Positions 48,001 through 54,822 of a stretch of 64,000 nt of DNA are shown in pieces. Both the position numbers and the translations under genes were made by a program. This stretch comes from Filimonas zeae (lineage in GTDB: Bacteria > Bacteroidota > Bacteroidia > Chitinophagales > Chitinophagaceae): NCBI RefSeq assembly GCF_014641615.1, contig NZ_BMIB01000001.1:1426769-1490768 (forward strand), in the 5' to 3' direction. The number at the start of each line of letters is the position of its first letter. Position 1 is the stretch's first letter. The notes under the pieces are model-generated. The model did no database searches. It was not told where the DNA came from and saw only the letters and a program-made list of their open reading frames with translations.

Positions 48001-48115
48001 GGGAAGAGAGCCCTGTTATGTGGCTAAAGGAAATTTCCGAAGCAGAAGCATGCTTTAACAGGCCCATAGTGGGCAGGAGAATGTACAGCAACCAGCTACA
48101 GATAAAGCGCATCAT
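45071..48115 (-). CDS. Two-component propeller sensor histidine kinase (Reg_prop/Y_Y_Y)
   Basis: This 1014-residue kinase has a signal peptide, two seven-blade Reg_prop propellers (for example NGYIWVGTKNGLQRYDGY, HNMWVATDNGLYLMS, NGMLWMGTTGGICRYEH), a Y_Y_Y domain (FASLPPGKYTFLVRSQNVQG), a membrane span (WWFLSLLAMAFATTIYLIY, near residue 780), a HisKA_3 domain with His in VARDLHDDVGSTLTS, and HATPase_c with DNGIGFNANDPVNGNGL. Unlike hybrid systems it lacks its own receiver and AraC domains; the separate LuxR regulator downstream supplies the output. Such sensors usually detect breakdown products in the periplasm; the ligand is unknown. Confidence 0.95.
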   Translation of the reverse strand: MMRFICSWLLYILLPTMGLLKHASASEISFSHITGLSSHFVNCVAQSSNGYIWVGTKNGLQRYDGYRFRQINAGNHPHGLPALPVDQLMATQDSNVLMVRMGYRMGLLNTRTFQFRESTFEMPDNFESYNTRIVTAGNQLFLVIHGREILTFNQARNRFEHNRKIINYPADWKPTSLQADHDNRLWIGGAKGLGYFTPKDMRFHVPGEDSTGRQKFAPLQTIKEVTHFLIDNKGRFFVTSWPPHTGYTVHLFTPGSNTLQKIPTAPNPGSDYHDLSNFTEMRGLVWAYGIDIFNTFEKETNAFEVFYSPDNADHGIKITQVLQMFEDREHNMWVATDNGLYLMSIIPDYVRNVVTTSLFGKAPVTHINAFGGSNILLSSWGAGVESLSYNASLEISKGDISKEAIYSHAPKNDNAFNLVWAIGEDQSTGDVWLGCQAGHIIKHNVKKHHSEFLTPAVFNGQTIRSVLVAGPADIWFGTHGGRLVQWKNGQFHLIDTVNAAISRMVKGPSGKLYLATVGKGVYEWDIESKKSTNHFIYRRDDKGLTSNRIADITFLTSDLLAVAGASGLDIVNTITGKVQQFHTGNGLPHGVVTTLMADDNGMLWMGTTGGICRYEHTTGEFKTFGKISGFVHTSGMNNLMTFSTKLPGGKLAFGGENGVVIFYPHHLDQQVMPPKPTITDFRLFNNYLPMDSIEQLGKINLKYHQNFISISFAPLTYSNANDLKFFYQLEGAGEKWIRSENGLTAIFASLPPGKYTFLVRSQNVQGQYSPITRLPIHISPAFYQSWWFLSLLAMAFATTIYLIYRARLNRLLEVYQLREKVARDLHDDVGSTLTSINVLSELARIQVSAQNHPARQYLDRISQNSTEMMESMDDIVWSIKPDNDQLVKITARMREYTANVLEPQQIHYSFETDDQLVNIKLTMERRRNFFLIFKESLNNITKYAQATQVNIAITCNRSEMILNIADNGIGFNANDPVNGNGLMNMRKRAELLGGTITIQSQPGQGTGIRLSVPL

Positions 48116-48156
48116 GCAATATTATATTATAACCGGCAAACACGAGGGTAGGGGAA

Positions 48157-48191
48157 TGCTGCCGTGATGACTTTTTTTCATCACGGCAGCA
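48157..48191 (-). terminator. Hairpin after the PAS-protein gene
   Basis: Perfect 14-bp arms (48157-48170 and 48178-48191; core TGCTGCCGTGATGA) flank a 7-base T-rich loop. It begins 4 bases past the PAS gene stop. No T run follows on the minus strand, so termination may depend on the stem alone. Confidence 0.6.
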
Positions 48192-48195
48192 GGGT

Positions 48196-48807
48196 TTAAC
48201 GGGCAAATAGTTTTGTAAAAAATCCTTTTTTCTCTGTTGCCTGTTTTTCTTCGGGTGGCAGGCCGTCGGTAATCATGTCTTCTATAAATTCATTGTAGGT
48301 TTTGCCAATGTCTTCCAGAAAACCAATCAGATATTTTTCGCTGGCTACCATACCTGTAGCCGCTTCTATCTGCAGTAACTTTTCGTACAAAGGTTCAATG
48401 TGCTTTTGTACAATTTCAGGGGGCGCTGCGCGGCGGCGGCCGTAATAACTGGTAATGCTGCCTTTGTCGTTGGTACTTACTTCAAAGTCGGTAATTACCC
48501 AATAGTACCGCCCGCTTTTACTCATGTTTTTTACAATGGCGTGAATGTTACGTCCCTTTTTCAGGTAGTCCCACAATACCTTAAAAATTACCCGTGGCAT
48601 ATCCGGGTGGCGGATAATGTTATGGGGTTTACCCATCAGTTCATGTTCTTCGTAACCTGAAACTTCAATGAAAGCATCGTTGGCGTACTCTATTACGCCG
48701 TAAGGGTCTGTTTTGCTTTTCAGGATTTTAGACTTATCCCATCCTGTTTCTTTGTTAACCGGCGTTGGTGCCGGTGATTCCTCCATTGCACTGGCTAAAT
48801 TGATCAT
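48196..48807 (-). CDS. Aer-type PAS domain protein
   Basis: This 203-residue cytosolic protein has one PAS domain (YGVIEYANDAFIEVSGYEEH; MGKPHNIIRHPDMPRVIFKV; GRYYWVITDFEVSTND), whose HNIIRHPDMP segment matches the Aer energy-taxis PAS that binds FAD. A helical tail (EPLYEKLLQIEAATGMVASE; FLEDIGKTYNEFIEDM) follows, but there is no chemoreceptor signalling domain, no HAMP and no membrane span. The ATG at 48807 is chosen; the open extension to 48897 is not protein-like. It may be a redox-sensing adaptor; the partner is unknown. Confidence 0.8.
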   Translation of the reverse strand: MINLASAMEESPAPTPVNKETGWDKSKILKSKTDPYGVIEYANDAFIEVSGYEEHELMGKPHNIIRHPDMPRVIFKVLWDYLKKGRNIHAIVKNMSKSGRYYWVITDFEVSTNDKGSITSYYGRRRAAPPEIVQKHIEPLYEKLLQIEAATGMVASEKYLIGFLEDIGKTYNEFIEDMITDGLPPEEKQATEKKGFFTKLFAR

Positions 48808-48890
48808 GGCGCTAAAGTAGCGCACACGGTATGCAGGAAAACTGATAGCTGTTAGGACGGGGCTGATTTTCGTCAGTGTGATTTTTTTTT

Positions 48891-48920
48891 GAATCACTTG
48901 TTTCAGAATTGCTATATTTG
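48891..48920 (+). promoter_or_regulatory. tetR promoter with palindromic operator-like site
   Basis: A Bacteroidota-type -7 box TATATTTG lies at 48913-48920, 16 bases before the tetR ATG, with a TTG at 48889-48891 about 21 bases upstream as the -33 element. Between them sits the near-palindrome GAATCACTTGTTTC (48891-48904) followed by AGAAT. A very similar site precedes the downstream SDR gene. Inferred to be an autoregulatory TetR operator. Confidence 0.6.
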
Positions 48921-48936
48921 TTTCCTGTAGTTACTT

Positions 48937-49515
48937 ATGGCAAGAAATGTTGAATTTAATGAGTCGGAGGCGATCCAGAAGGCAATGGAAGTTTTTTGGG
49001 AAAAGGGGTACAATGGTACATCCCTGCGCGACTTAACCGATGCCATGAAAATCAACAGCAGCAGTCTTTATAATACCATCGGAGACAAGAATGAACTTTA
49101 TATCCGATGCATCACTCACTATACAGACCTGCGACGGAAAGACCTGCAGCAGCGGATGTCGGGTAAGAAGCGTGCGTTTGAGATACTGGTTGAATACGTT
49201 CACGATGCCATTAAGGTAATCACGGACGGTCGCAATGGCTGTATGGCAATCAAAGCTGCATTTGAAATGGGAGCCAATAACGGTAAGGTGAAGCAGATAC
49301 TTAAAACAGACAGCGAGTTGGCCGATCAGTTTCTGACCTCGCTTATCAGCAAAGCCATGCAAGAAGGCGATATTCCGCGTGAGGAAGAACCCAGGCTTAT
49401 AGCAGATTTCTTCAACAGTACCTGGACCGGTTGGTATGAATCTTACATTCTTCATAAGGATGCAGATAAGATCAGAAAGATGGGAGAGTATTTTATCCGG
49501 CAAATTTCAAAGTAA
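48937..49515 (+). CDS. TetR/AcrR family transcriptional regulator
   Basis: This 192-residue repressor has an N-terminal TetR helix-turn-helix (NESEAIQKAMEVFWEKGYNG, TSLRDLTDAMKINSSSLYNT) and a helical ligand-binding domain of the TetR_C type (GCMAIKAAFEMGANNGKVKQ; LIADFFNSTWTGWYESYIL). It lies 85 bases upstream of an SDR gene on the same strand, and both genes have a matching palindrome upstream, so it probably represses itself and the dehydrogenase. The inducer is unknown. Confidence 0.93.
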   Translation: MARNVEFNESEAIQKAMEVFWEKGYNGTSLRDLTDAMKINSSSLYNTIGDKNELYIRCITHYTDLRRKDLQQRMSGKKRAFEILVEYVHDAIKVITDGRNGCMAIKAAFEMGANNGKVKQILKTDSELADQFLTSLISKAMQEGDIPREEEPRLIADFFNSTWTGWYESYILHKDADKIRKMGEYFIRQISK

Positions 49516-49535
49516 ATTTTTTTTTGAACAAAAGT

Positions 49536-49549
49536 GAAACAAGTGTTTC
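49536..49549 (+). promoter_or_regulatory. Palindromic operator-like site before the SDR gene
   Basis: GAAACAAGTGTTTC is a perfect inverted repeat (GAAACA, AG, TGTTTC), followed by AGAAT. It matches the site in the tetR promoter at 11 of 14 positions plus the AGAAT flank. A further half-site GAAACA occurs at 49571. Inferred to be bound by the adjacent TetR protein. Confidence 0.6.
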
Positions 49550-49600
49550 AGAATGCGCCTGCTTTTTTTTGAAACAATCATTTTAGAATAACGATAACAA

Positions 49601-50395
49601 ATGGCACACACAACAAAATTAAACACCGACCTTACAGGTAAGACTGCATTGGTTACAGGAGGTACAAAAGGCATTGGCAAAGCAATTGCGGATGAATTGG
49701 CAGCTGCGGGAGCACGGGTAATTATCTCTGCAAGAAATGCACCTTCGGCTGAAAGCACGCACCACTTTATCGCCGCAGATTTAACGAATGCACAGCAGGC
49801 CTCCAGTCTGGCCCGGCAAATTAATGATGAGTTTGGTGGTATTGACATGCTCATTAACAACGTGGGGGGATTGACCACACCGGGTGGCGGCTATAGCGCA
49901 TTAACCGATAAACACTGGGAAGATGAACTCCAGCTTAATCTGATTGCCGCCATTCGCCTGGATAGAGAATTTATACCGGTGATGACAGCCCGCAGGAACG
50001 CTGTTATCATTCACATTTCCTCCATCGCCGCACGGCAGGCGCTTTGGAATCTGAATCTTGCCTATGCAGTATCAAAATCAGCGCTTAATAGCTACAGCAA
50101 GGCACTGGCCACCGAGCTTGCTTCCAAAGGAGTACGGGTGTTGACGGTATCTCCTGGAGCTACTAAAACACCTCCCATGGAAAAATTCATTGCAGACTAT
50201 GCTGCTGCGCAAAATATACCGGAAGAAAGTGCTTTAGCACAATTGCTTCAGCAAACGGGTGGAATTCCTATGGGCCGTATGGCAGAACCCGAAGAGGTTG
50301 CTTCCCTGGTACATTACCTGGTATCACCTGCAGCCAGTTACCTTACCGGTTCAATTTATGCTATCGATGGGGGCGCTTTGCCTGTAGTAAGTTAG
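49601..50395 (+). CDS. SDR family oxidoreductase
   Basis: This 264-residue enzyme has the classical SDR cofactor motif VTGGTKGIGKAIA near residue 18, the NNVGG segment (NAG equivalent) near residue 86, the catalytic Ser in IIHISSIAAR, and YAVSKSAL (YxxxK) near residue 157. The C-terminus SYLTGSIYAIDGGALPV is typical of the family. It is probably regulated by the TetR protein encoded upstream. The substrate cannot be told; dehydrogenases in TetR pairs often act on toxic carbonyls (inference). Confidence 0.93.
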   Translation: MAHTTKLNTDLTGKTALVTGGTKGIGKAIADELAAAGARVIISARNAPSAESTHHFIAADLTNAQQASSLARQINDEFGGIDMLINNVGGLTTPGGGYSALTDKHWEDELQLNLIAAIRLDREFIPVMTARRNAVIIHISSIAARQALWNLNLAYAVSKSALNSYSKALATELASKGVRVLTVSPGATKTPPMEKFIADYAAAQNIPEESALAQLLQQTGGIPMGRMAEPEEVASLVHYLVSPAASYLTGSIYAIDGGALPVVS

Positions 50396-50418
50396 CAGGT
50401 AATTAAGTTGTTTTGAAT

Positions 50419-50452
50419 TGGGCATATTTCCCGCCGGTGAGGAATATGCCCA
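50419..50452 (+). terminator. Terminator of the SDR gene
   Basis: Arms TGGGCATATTTCC and GGAATATGCCCA form a stem of about 11 bp with one bulge and a 9-base loop, starting 24 bases after the SDR stop. The T tract is short (ATTTCG). Confidence 0.65.
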
Positions 50453-50493
50453 TTTCGTATTATGCGCGAAAGATAGGTTTGATAATGGGGCAC

Positions 50494-50517
50494 AAAAAAA
50501 GCGCTCCGTAGAAGCGC
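50494..50517 (-). terminator. Terminator of the tRNA-Lys pair
   Basis: On the minus strand, GGCGCT and AGCGCT(C) pair around TCTACGG and are followed by a run of seven T. It starts 7 bases beyond the 3' end of the second-transcribed tRNA gene. Confidence 0.7.
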
Positions 50518-50523
50518 CTGAAG

Positions 50524-50596
50524 TGATTCGGCTGGGACTCGAACCCAGGACCCATACATTAAAAGTGTATTGCTCTACCAACTGAGCTACCAAATC
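50524..50596 (-). tRNA. tRNA-Lys (anticodon UUU)
   Basis: The minus strand folds as a 73-nt tRNA: acceptor GATTTGG/CCGAATC, D arm GCTCAGTTGGTAGAGC, anticodon stem ATACA/TGTAT with loop CTTTTAA (anticodon TTT), and T arm with GGTTCGAGTCCC. The discriminator is A and CCA is not encoded. It is identical to the copy 28 bases away at 50625-50697. Confidence 0.97.
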
Positions 50597-50624
50597 GATC
50601 TATTTTTAAAACTTCGTTGTTTTG

Positions 50625-50697
50625 TGATTCGGCTGGGACTCGAACCCAGGACCCATACATTAAAAGTGTATTGCTCTACCAACTGAGCTACCAAATC
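50625..50697 (-). tRNA. tRNA-Lys (anticodon UUU), tandem copy
   Basis: An identical 73-nt copy of the neighbouring tRNA-Lys, with the same acceptor stem GATTTGG/CCGAATC, the same CTTTTAA anticodon loop and GGTTCGAGTCCC T arm, no encoded CCA. It is upstream of the other copy in the direction of transcription; the two are probably one transcript ending at the terminator near 50500. Confidence 0.97.
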
Positions 50698-50841
50698 GTT
50701 TCCGTTTTGCTATAATACTGCTAAGTATTTTGTGAAACGGAGTGCAAATGTATAGCTTTAGAATATATGCTCCAAACAAAATTCAAAATACTTTGATTTT
50801 GATGTAGTTCGGTTTCATTTCTGGTAGATAACCGTTAAATA

Positions 50842-50874
50842 AAAAAGGGCATCGGATAATGGATGCCCCTTTTT
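50842..50874 (-). terminator. Terminator of the adhesin-like gene
   Basis: The arms AAAAAGGGCATC (50842-50853) and GATGCCCC followed by T (50862-50874) form a GC-rich stem, flanked on the minus strand by a TTTTTT run after GATGCCC. It lies directly after the stop at 50876. Confidence 0.75.
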
Positions 50875-50875
50875 A

Positions 50876-52123
50876 TTATTTTTTCTTTTTAATATCAGAT
50901 AGTTCCTGTTCTACGCTTTTCAGCCGCTTTTCCTGTTCTATGATATATAAAGTGAGTTCTTCAATCTTCTTCAGTAACAGGGCCTGAGTATCTGCTACAT
51001 CCGTACCTTCTTTTTTTACCGCTTCGGCAGAGGGTACTTCGGGCAGATGTTTATTGGTTTTGATGAATGCTTCTACCTGCTGCAAGGGACGCAGTTGGTA
51101 AGAAGAGTCAAATACATAATCGGCCCATGCAGCCTGGTCTACTTTTATCTTACGTGTACGGATGCCGCCTTCCACATATAAACGGTAGGGTTCTCCGGCC
51201 GGGAATACATTGGCGCCGATACCCATTTTACCTTCATAGCTAAATACAAATCCCTTGTCTAGTGTTGTTGGATTGGTGATAACAAGGTTGTTGATTCCTG
51301 AATTATACGATCCGATACCAATCTGCCACTGGCGGGCGTAGGTAGTACGGGAAGAAACCATGCCTGTGCCGTTGGCGCCGATAACAATGGCTGCTTCACC
51401 ATCAAGCGGATTTAATACCTGCAGCTGGCCATAAGTAGATTCTGAACTGGTGATAACCGCTTTACCCTGGTTAATGTGCAGTTTTGTTACCGGTGTGGTT
51501 GTGCCTAATCCTATATTGCCTGCGAAATAGTTACTGCTGGCTCCGGTGTACCACACTCTTAGCGGATCTGTAAGGCCATGTTGATTTATATTGGGGTCAA
51601 TGGTTAATCTGGATCCATAAGTTGAGCCGCCGGTTTCAGAATAAGTTGCAGCCCTGCCTTCCTGGCCATCGAATACTTGTGGTGATACTGTATAGTTAGA
51701 CTGGTAATAGTATCTGGTGCCTCCTCCGCGAAGCCAGATAAGAATTGTTGCATTGTTATTGGCTGTGGTTACATCGCGCCATCCTCCAATAAAATCCTGT
51801 ATGGCTGAACTGGCGTTGGCGCCTCTGGATATGTTGGCTTTGATGAAAGCGGCTCCATTACCCCAGTTGTAAGTGTGATAACTGAAGTCTGCAATGAAGG
51901 AACCCCGCCAGGTAGCACCATCATGTACTGAGCTTCTGCCTAATTTTAATTGTGTGGCCACGTTGTTGGCGTAACCTCCATCTAAAAATGCAACAGGATA
52001 ATAAGTGTTAATATCTCCCAGAACAGTAAATGATTCTGTAACCTGGCTGTTTGCAGCGAAAGATGACAGGCCGATTCCCAGTGCCAGGGCACTGCGGCTG
52101 ATAAGGCGTTTTAATAGTGCCAT
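50876..52123 (-). CDS. Secreted adhesin-like protein with tail-fibre-type C-terminal coiled coil
   Basis: This 415-residue protein has a signal peptide (SALALGIGLSSFAANSQ), a beta-rich N-terminal half, the repeated strand motif GNIGLGTTTPVTKLHI and MGIGANVFPAGEPYRLYVEG common to phage-tail-like surface proteins, and a C-terminus similar to the region seen in tail-spike or S74-type proteins (LRPLQQVEAFIKTNKHLPEV) ending in a coiled coil (LLLKKIEELTLYIIEQEKRL, then Lys-rich tail). No S74 catalytic Ser-Lys dyad can be assigned. Such proteins are very common in Bacteroidota; it is probably a trimeric surface protein rather than prophage. Confidence 0.72.
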   Translation of the reverse strand: MALLKRLISRSALALGIGLSSFAANSQVTESFTVLGDINTYYPVAFLDGGYANNVATQLKLGRSSVHDGATWRGSFIADFSYHTYNWGNGAAFIKANISRGANASSAIQDFIGGWRDVTTANNNATILIWLRGGGTRYYYQSNYTVSPQVFDGQEGRAATYSETGGSTYGSRLTIDPNINQHGLTDPLRVWYTGASSNYFAGNIGLGTTTPVTKLHINQGKAVITSSESTYGQLQVLNPLDGEAAIVIGANGTGMVSSRTTYARQWQIGIGSYNSGINNLVITNPTTLDKGFVFSYEGKMGIGANVFPAGEPYRLYVEGGIRTRKIKVDQAAWADYVFDSSYQLRPLQQVEAFIKTNKHLPEVPSAEAVKKEGTDVADTQALLLKKIEELTLYIIEQEKRLKSVEQELSDIKKKK

Positions 52124-52188
52124 AAGATGTTTTTAAGAGTTTATGGTTGTTAATGTTTCTGGTGAAGATTTGCCGTTTCAAATTCAAC

Positions 52189-52770
52189 TCAGGGCATGAG
52201 TTTGATCAACTCTTTTTTAAGTGCCGCAGCGGCCTGGTGTACCTGTTCCGTCCATTCCTCTGCTGCCCCGCCATCTGCACCATCAGATATATACTTCAGG
52301 CACAGGAAGGGTATGTTTTCCTGAGCTGCAATCCATGCCAGCGGCCAGGCTTCCATATCAATTACGTTATAGGCAGTATGTGCATGTGCTATTTCAAAAT
52401 TGTCGCCCGTACCGCAAATGCCTTCGGGCAGGCCTGGCGCTTGCAATCCGTAGGTCAACACCGGGTCCTGGTTCAGGTAGGGTGTTTCAAACAGTTGAAA
52501 GCCCAGTGGCGTTACGTCCATATCCCTTTGTATAAAACGGGTACAGCAAATCACTTCCCCTCTTTTAAAAAAGTTACTGCCTGCAGAGCCCAGGTTAACA
52601 ATAATGCCGGGTTTGTTTTCATAAATTCTGCGGGTGAGGTGGTAGGCAGCGTTTACTTTGCCTATTCCAATAAGGTAGGGGTTGTATTCAGTAAACTCTT
52701 CTTTTGCCTCGTAATCCAGTGCAAATACAAACAGCGGATTTTGCTGTAACAAGTGGGTAAGTGTAGCCAT
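52189..52770 (-). CDS. Nucleoside phosphorylase/MTAN-like nucleosidase
   Basis: This 193-residue protein belongs to the purine nucleoside phosphorylase-1/5'-methylthioadenosine nucleosidase superfamily. Visible elements are LIGIGKVNAAYHLTRRI, IIVNLGSAGSNFFKRGEVI near residue 57, GTGDNFEI, and the substrate-binding VIDMEAWPLAWIA with the expected catalytic Glu-Ala region near residue 140. It is shorter than E. coli Pfs (232 residues). It would hydrolyse methylthioadenosine, adenosylhomocysteine or a related nucleoside; the exact substrate is uncertain. Confidence 0.82.
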   Translation of the reverse strand: MATLTHLLQQNPLFVFALDYEAKEEFTEYNPYLIGIGKVNAAYHLTRRIYENKPGIIVNLGSAGSNFFKRGEVICCTRFIQRDMDVTPLGFQLFETPYLNQDPVLTYGLQAPGLPEGICGTGDNFEIAHAHTAYNVIDMEAWPLAWIAAQENIPFLCLKYISDGADGGAAEEWTEQVHQAAAALKKELIKLMP

Positions 52771-52849
52771 GAGGCAAATGTAGCTATTTTACGTGCGGAG
52801 GAGCGGCTCGGTTTAAGGTTAATATCTCTACAGCTATTTCAGAAATTCT

Positions 52850-53617
52850 TTAATATTCCCATGTAAGGCCGCTTACCTGGAAGGTGTATATAATCTCCTT
52901 ATTCCCTCCACTATCTTCCAGTAACATGGTTGATGCATCTTTCAACCGGGATATGAATTTGCGGGTGTTATCAATGATAAAACCATCGGTGTCGTTACTG
53001 TCGTAACTACAAGGTGTTATACTAAATGTAACAGGCTTGCTTTTGTCGAAACGGATGCGTACCGAACTGAAATTAACGTTGTATTCGCCGGAGGTACAAT
53101 ATACGATTGCTTTGCTGGGGCCGTCTGCTTTGCGGGTTAGTACTATCTTCATATGGCCTTTATTGGTAACCCATTCAGGGCTGGTGCTGGAAGTAACCGT
53201 TGTGCTGGTGGTTGTTTTACTTTTAGGGCCATTTAATATGCGCCCCAGCGTTGTTTTATTGCTATATCGTTGCCTGTTTTGCACTACTGCTGTATGGGTA
53301 GTGGCAGTAGTTTTCGTCCTGTCTTCCCAGTGCCCACCGGTAATAACTTCTTCATCCGAATACCGGAAAGCAGTATAGGTAGTGTCTGATGTCATAGCCT
53401 CTTCTTCTTTTCTGTATCCCCAGCCATACTTATCCGTTCCCGCGTTTATGATAGGCCTTAAAGAGTCTTCGCGGGCGCTTCTAATCGAGTCTTGCAGCCA
53501 TGCTTGTTTCTCCCGGGCCTCCTTTTCGGCGTTAGCGTTGGAGTATATGGAAATGAGGCCCCAAATGATAAGAATAGGGATGCCGAAGACGACTGCGAAA
53601 CCAAAAAATTTGCCCAT
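52850..53617 (-). CDS. Single-span membrane protein of unknown function
   Basis: This 255-residue protein starts with a membrane span (FFGFAVVFGIPILIIWGLI) followed by a charged helix (EKEAREKQAWLQDSIRSARE), a Thr/Ser-rich low-complexity segment (TTSTTVTSSTSP near residue 145) and a C-terminal beta domain (HMKIVLTRKADGPSKAIVYC; SSVRIRFDKSKPVTFSITPC; LEDSGGNKEIIYTFQVSGLT). That last domain resembles small beta-sandwiches found in proteins that modulate type VI or ABC components, but no family is claimed. The start is the first ATG (53617). Confidence 0.55.
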   Translation of the reverse strand: MGKFFGFAVVFGIPILIIWGLISIYSNANAEKEAREKQAWLQDSIRSAREDSLRPIINAGTDKYGWGYRKEEEAMTSDTTYTAFRYSDEEVITGGHWEDRTKTTATTHTAVVQNRQRYSNKTTLGRILNGPKSKTTTSTTVTSSTSPEWVTNKGHMKIVLTRKADGPSKAIVYCTSGEYNVNFSSVRIRFDKSKPVTFSITPCSYDSNDTDGFIIDNTRKFISRLKDASTMLLEDSGGNKEIIYTFQVSGLTWEY

Positions 53618-53663
53618 AAGTGTTGCAATATCTGATTTTTTATAATTCAATAATGAGGGGATT

Positions 53664-53699
53664 AAAAAAGTGCCCTGCTATGCAGCAGCGCACTTTTTT
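53664..53699. terminator. Bidirectional-looking terminator
   Basis: AAAAAAGTGC and GCACTTTTTT flank CCTGCTATGCAGCAGC, itself containing a small CTGC/GCAG hairpin. It lies between two minus-strand genes, 17 bases past the stop at 53717, and should end the upstream unit. Confidence 0.7.
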
Positions 53700-53716
53700 A
53701 TTTTTGTAGCAGCTAA

Positions 53717-54340
53717 TTATCCCCCAAATACTACCATTCTCGTTTCGCTGTCCTGGCCTACAGATTCATCGTTGCTGTAACAACGTATCATATACTCCCG
53801 TATTTCAGCTTTGCCAGCTTCCTGTAACGGTCTGGTGTCTTTGTAAGGCGAGCGTTCTGCATTGGCAATCTCCAACCATTCGTCTGTACCACGGATACGT
53901 GATAAAATAGTTACACCCGTTTGACCGCGCTTATTAAAGTCAATTTCCACATATTTAGGAAATGTATGCAACTTAAGCGTTGGCTGAAGTGTAATTCTGC
54001 TTTGTGCGGTTGTGGGACTAATGACACCTAATATTCCACCCATGTTTTCTGTAAACAATGGATGTCTTTTTATTATAGCAACCATGTTGGTAATAAAGTT
54101 TACTTCTTCACTGCGCACCATATTTTTAGATAAAACGGCATCAGCGTATTCCTGTTTTTTAATGGTAACTGCTAATAAGGTATCAATGCCTTTCTGCGCC
54201 TTATCCTGCAACTCTGTAACCTGGATAGGTGTAAGGCCCAGTGTTGGCCCTGTAATAGAAATCTGGTCTTTAAAGTTGTTTAACCAGCGAACTAATTCTG
54301 CATCTCCTGCGGGAATATAATAACCATATGTCTTTTTCAT
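53717..54340 (-). CDS. Hypothetical protein with C-terminal FN3-like domain
   Basis: This 207-residue protein starts at ATG 54340 (KKTYGYYIPAGDAELVRWLN); longer in-frame starts run into non-coding sequence. The N-terminal half is helical (ITGPTLGLTPIQVTELQDKA; EYADAVLSKNMVRSEEVNFI), and the C-terminal part looks like a fibronectin III-type beta domain (KYVEIDFNKRGQTGVTILSR; EIREYMIRCYSNDESVG). Similar proteins are scattered in Bacteroidota without known function. No signal peptide is seen. Confidence 0.6.
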   Translation of the reverse strand: MKKTYGYYIPAGDAELVRWLNNFKDQISITGPTLGLTPIQVTELQDKAQKGIDTLLAVTIKKQEYADAVLSKNMVRSEEVNFITNMVAIIKRHPLFTENMGGILGVISPTTAQSRITLQPTLKLHTFPKYVEIDFNKRGQTGVTILSRIRGTDEWLEIANAERSPYKDTRPLQEAGKAEIREYMIRCYSNDESVGQDSETRMVVFGG

Positions 54341-54822
54341 TTTTTTACGTTTTAATAGATGATTAAAAGCCAAACCGCTCATGGTTTGGGTGTCGGAACA
54401 GTTGCCGTACCCCTCTGCTTCCCTTTGTACAATAAGCCGGGAAAGAAGCGGGAGAGGTGCCGGTTGAATGGCCATTCTGTTGCTGCCCGATTGCGATGTA
54501 AAATTGCTGAGGCGGCTACTTTTTGCAAAACTTGTCAGACAATTGTCCTGGCCTCAAACGCAGTGTGAACGCGGAAAAATAGTTTTAAAAAAGTTTTTGT
54601 GGCACAGCTGAAAGTAGCGCGTTATAGTGTTATTGTTTGATAATCAGTTAGATGTGGTTTTTGAAGACCACGTTCTAAGACAAGTCTGAGACAAGTTTTT
54701 TTCTGAAACGTATACTGTGTAAGGTTTTTAGCGATTGTATTGTGTTTTTTTATATACTAAAAAAGGGGCTTCGCCGTTAAAAACGGCTCCAAAAGCCACT
54801 CTGGTTTTTCTCCCGCGAGCCC
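54341..54822. other. 480-base gene-free interval upstream of the repeat gene
   Basis: No gene is seen. It holds a perfect 7-bp hairpin (CCAAACC at 54370-54376 and GGTTTGG at 54383-54389), two direct GACAAGT repeats 11 bp apart at 54679-54685 and 54690-54696, an inverted copy (ACTTGTC, 54530-54536), and a GC dyad near 54766-54800 (GCCGTTAAAAACGGC). The GACAAGT pair at one helical turn could be a regulator site (inference). Confidence 0.4.

Noticed and set aside
50876..52123. Prophage tail-fibre gene
   Set aside because: No other phage structural genes adjoin it, it has a signal peptide, and this C-terminal coiled coil is common in chromosomal Bacteroidota surface proteins.
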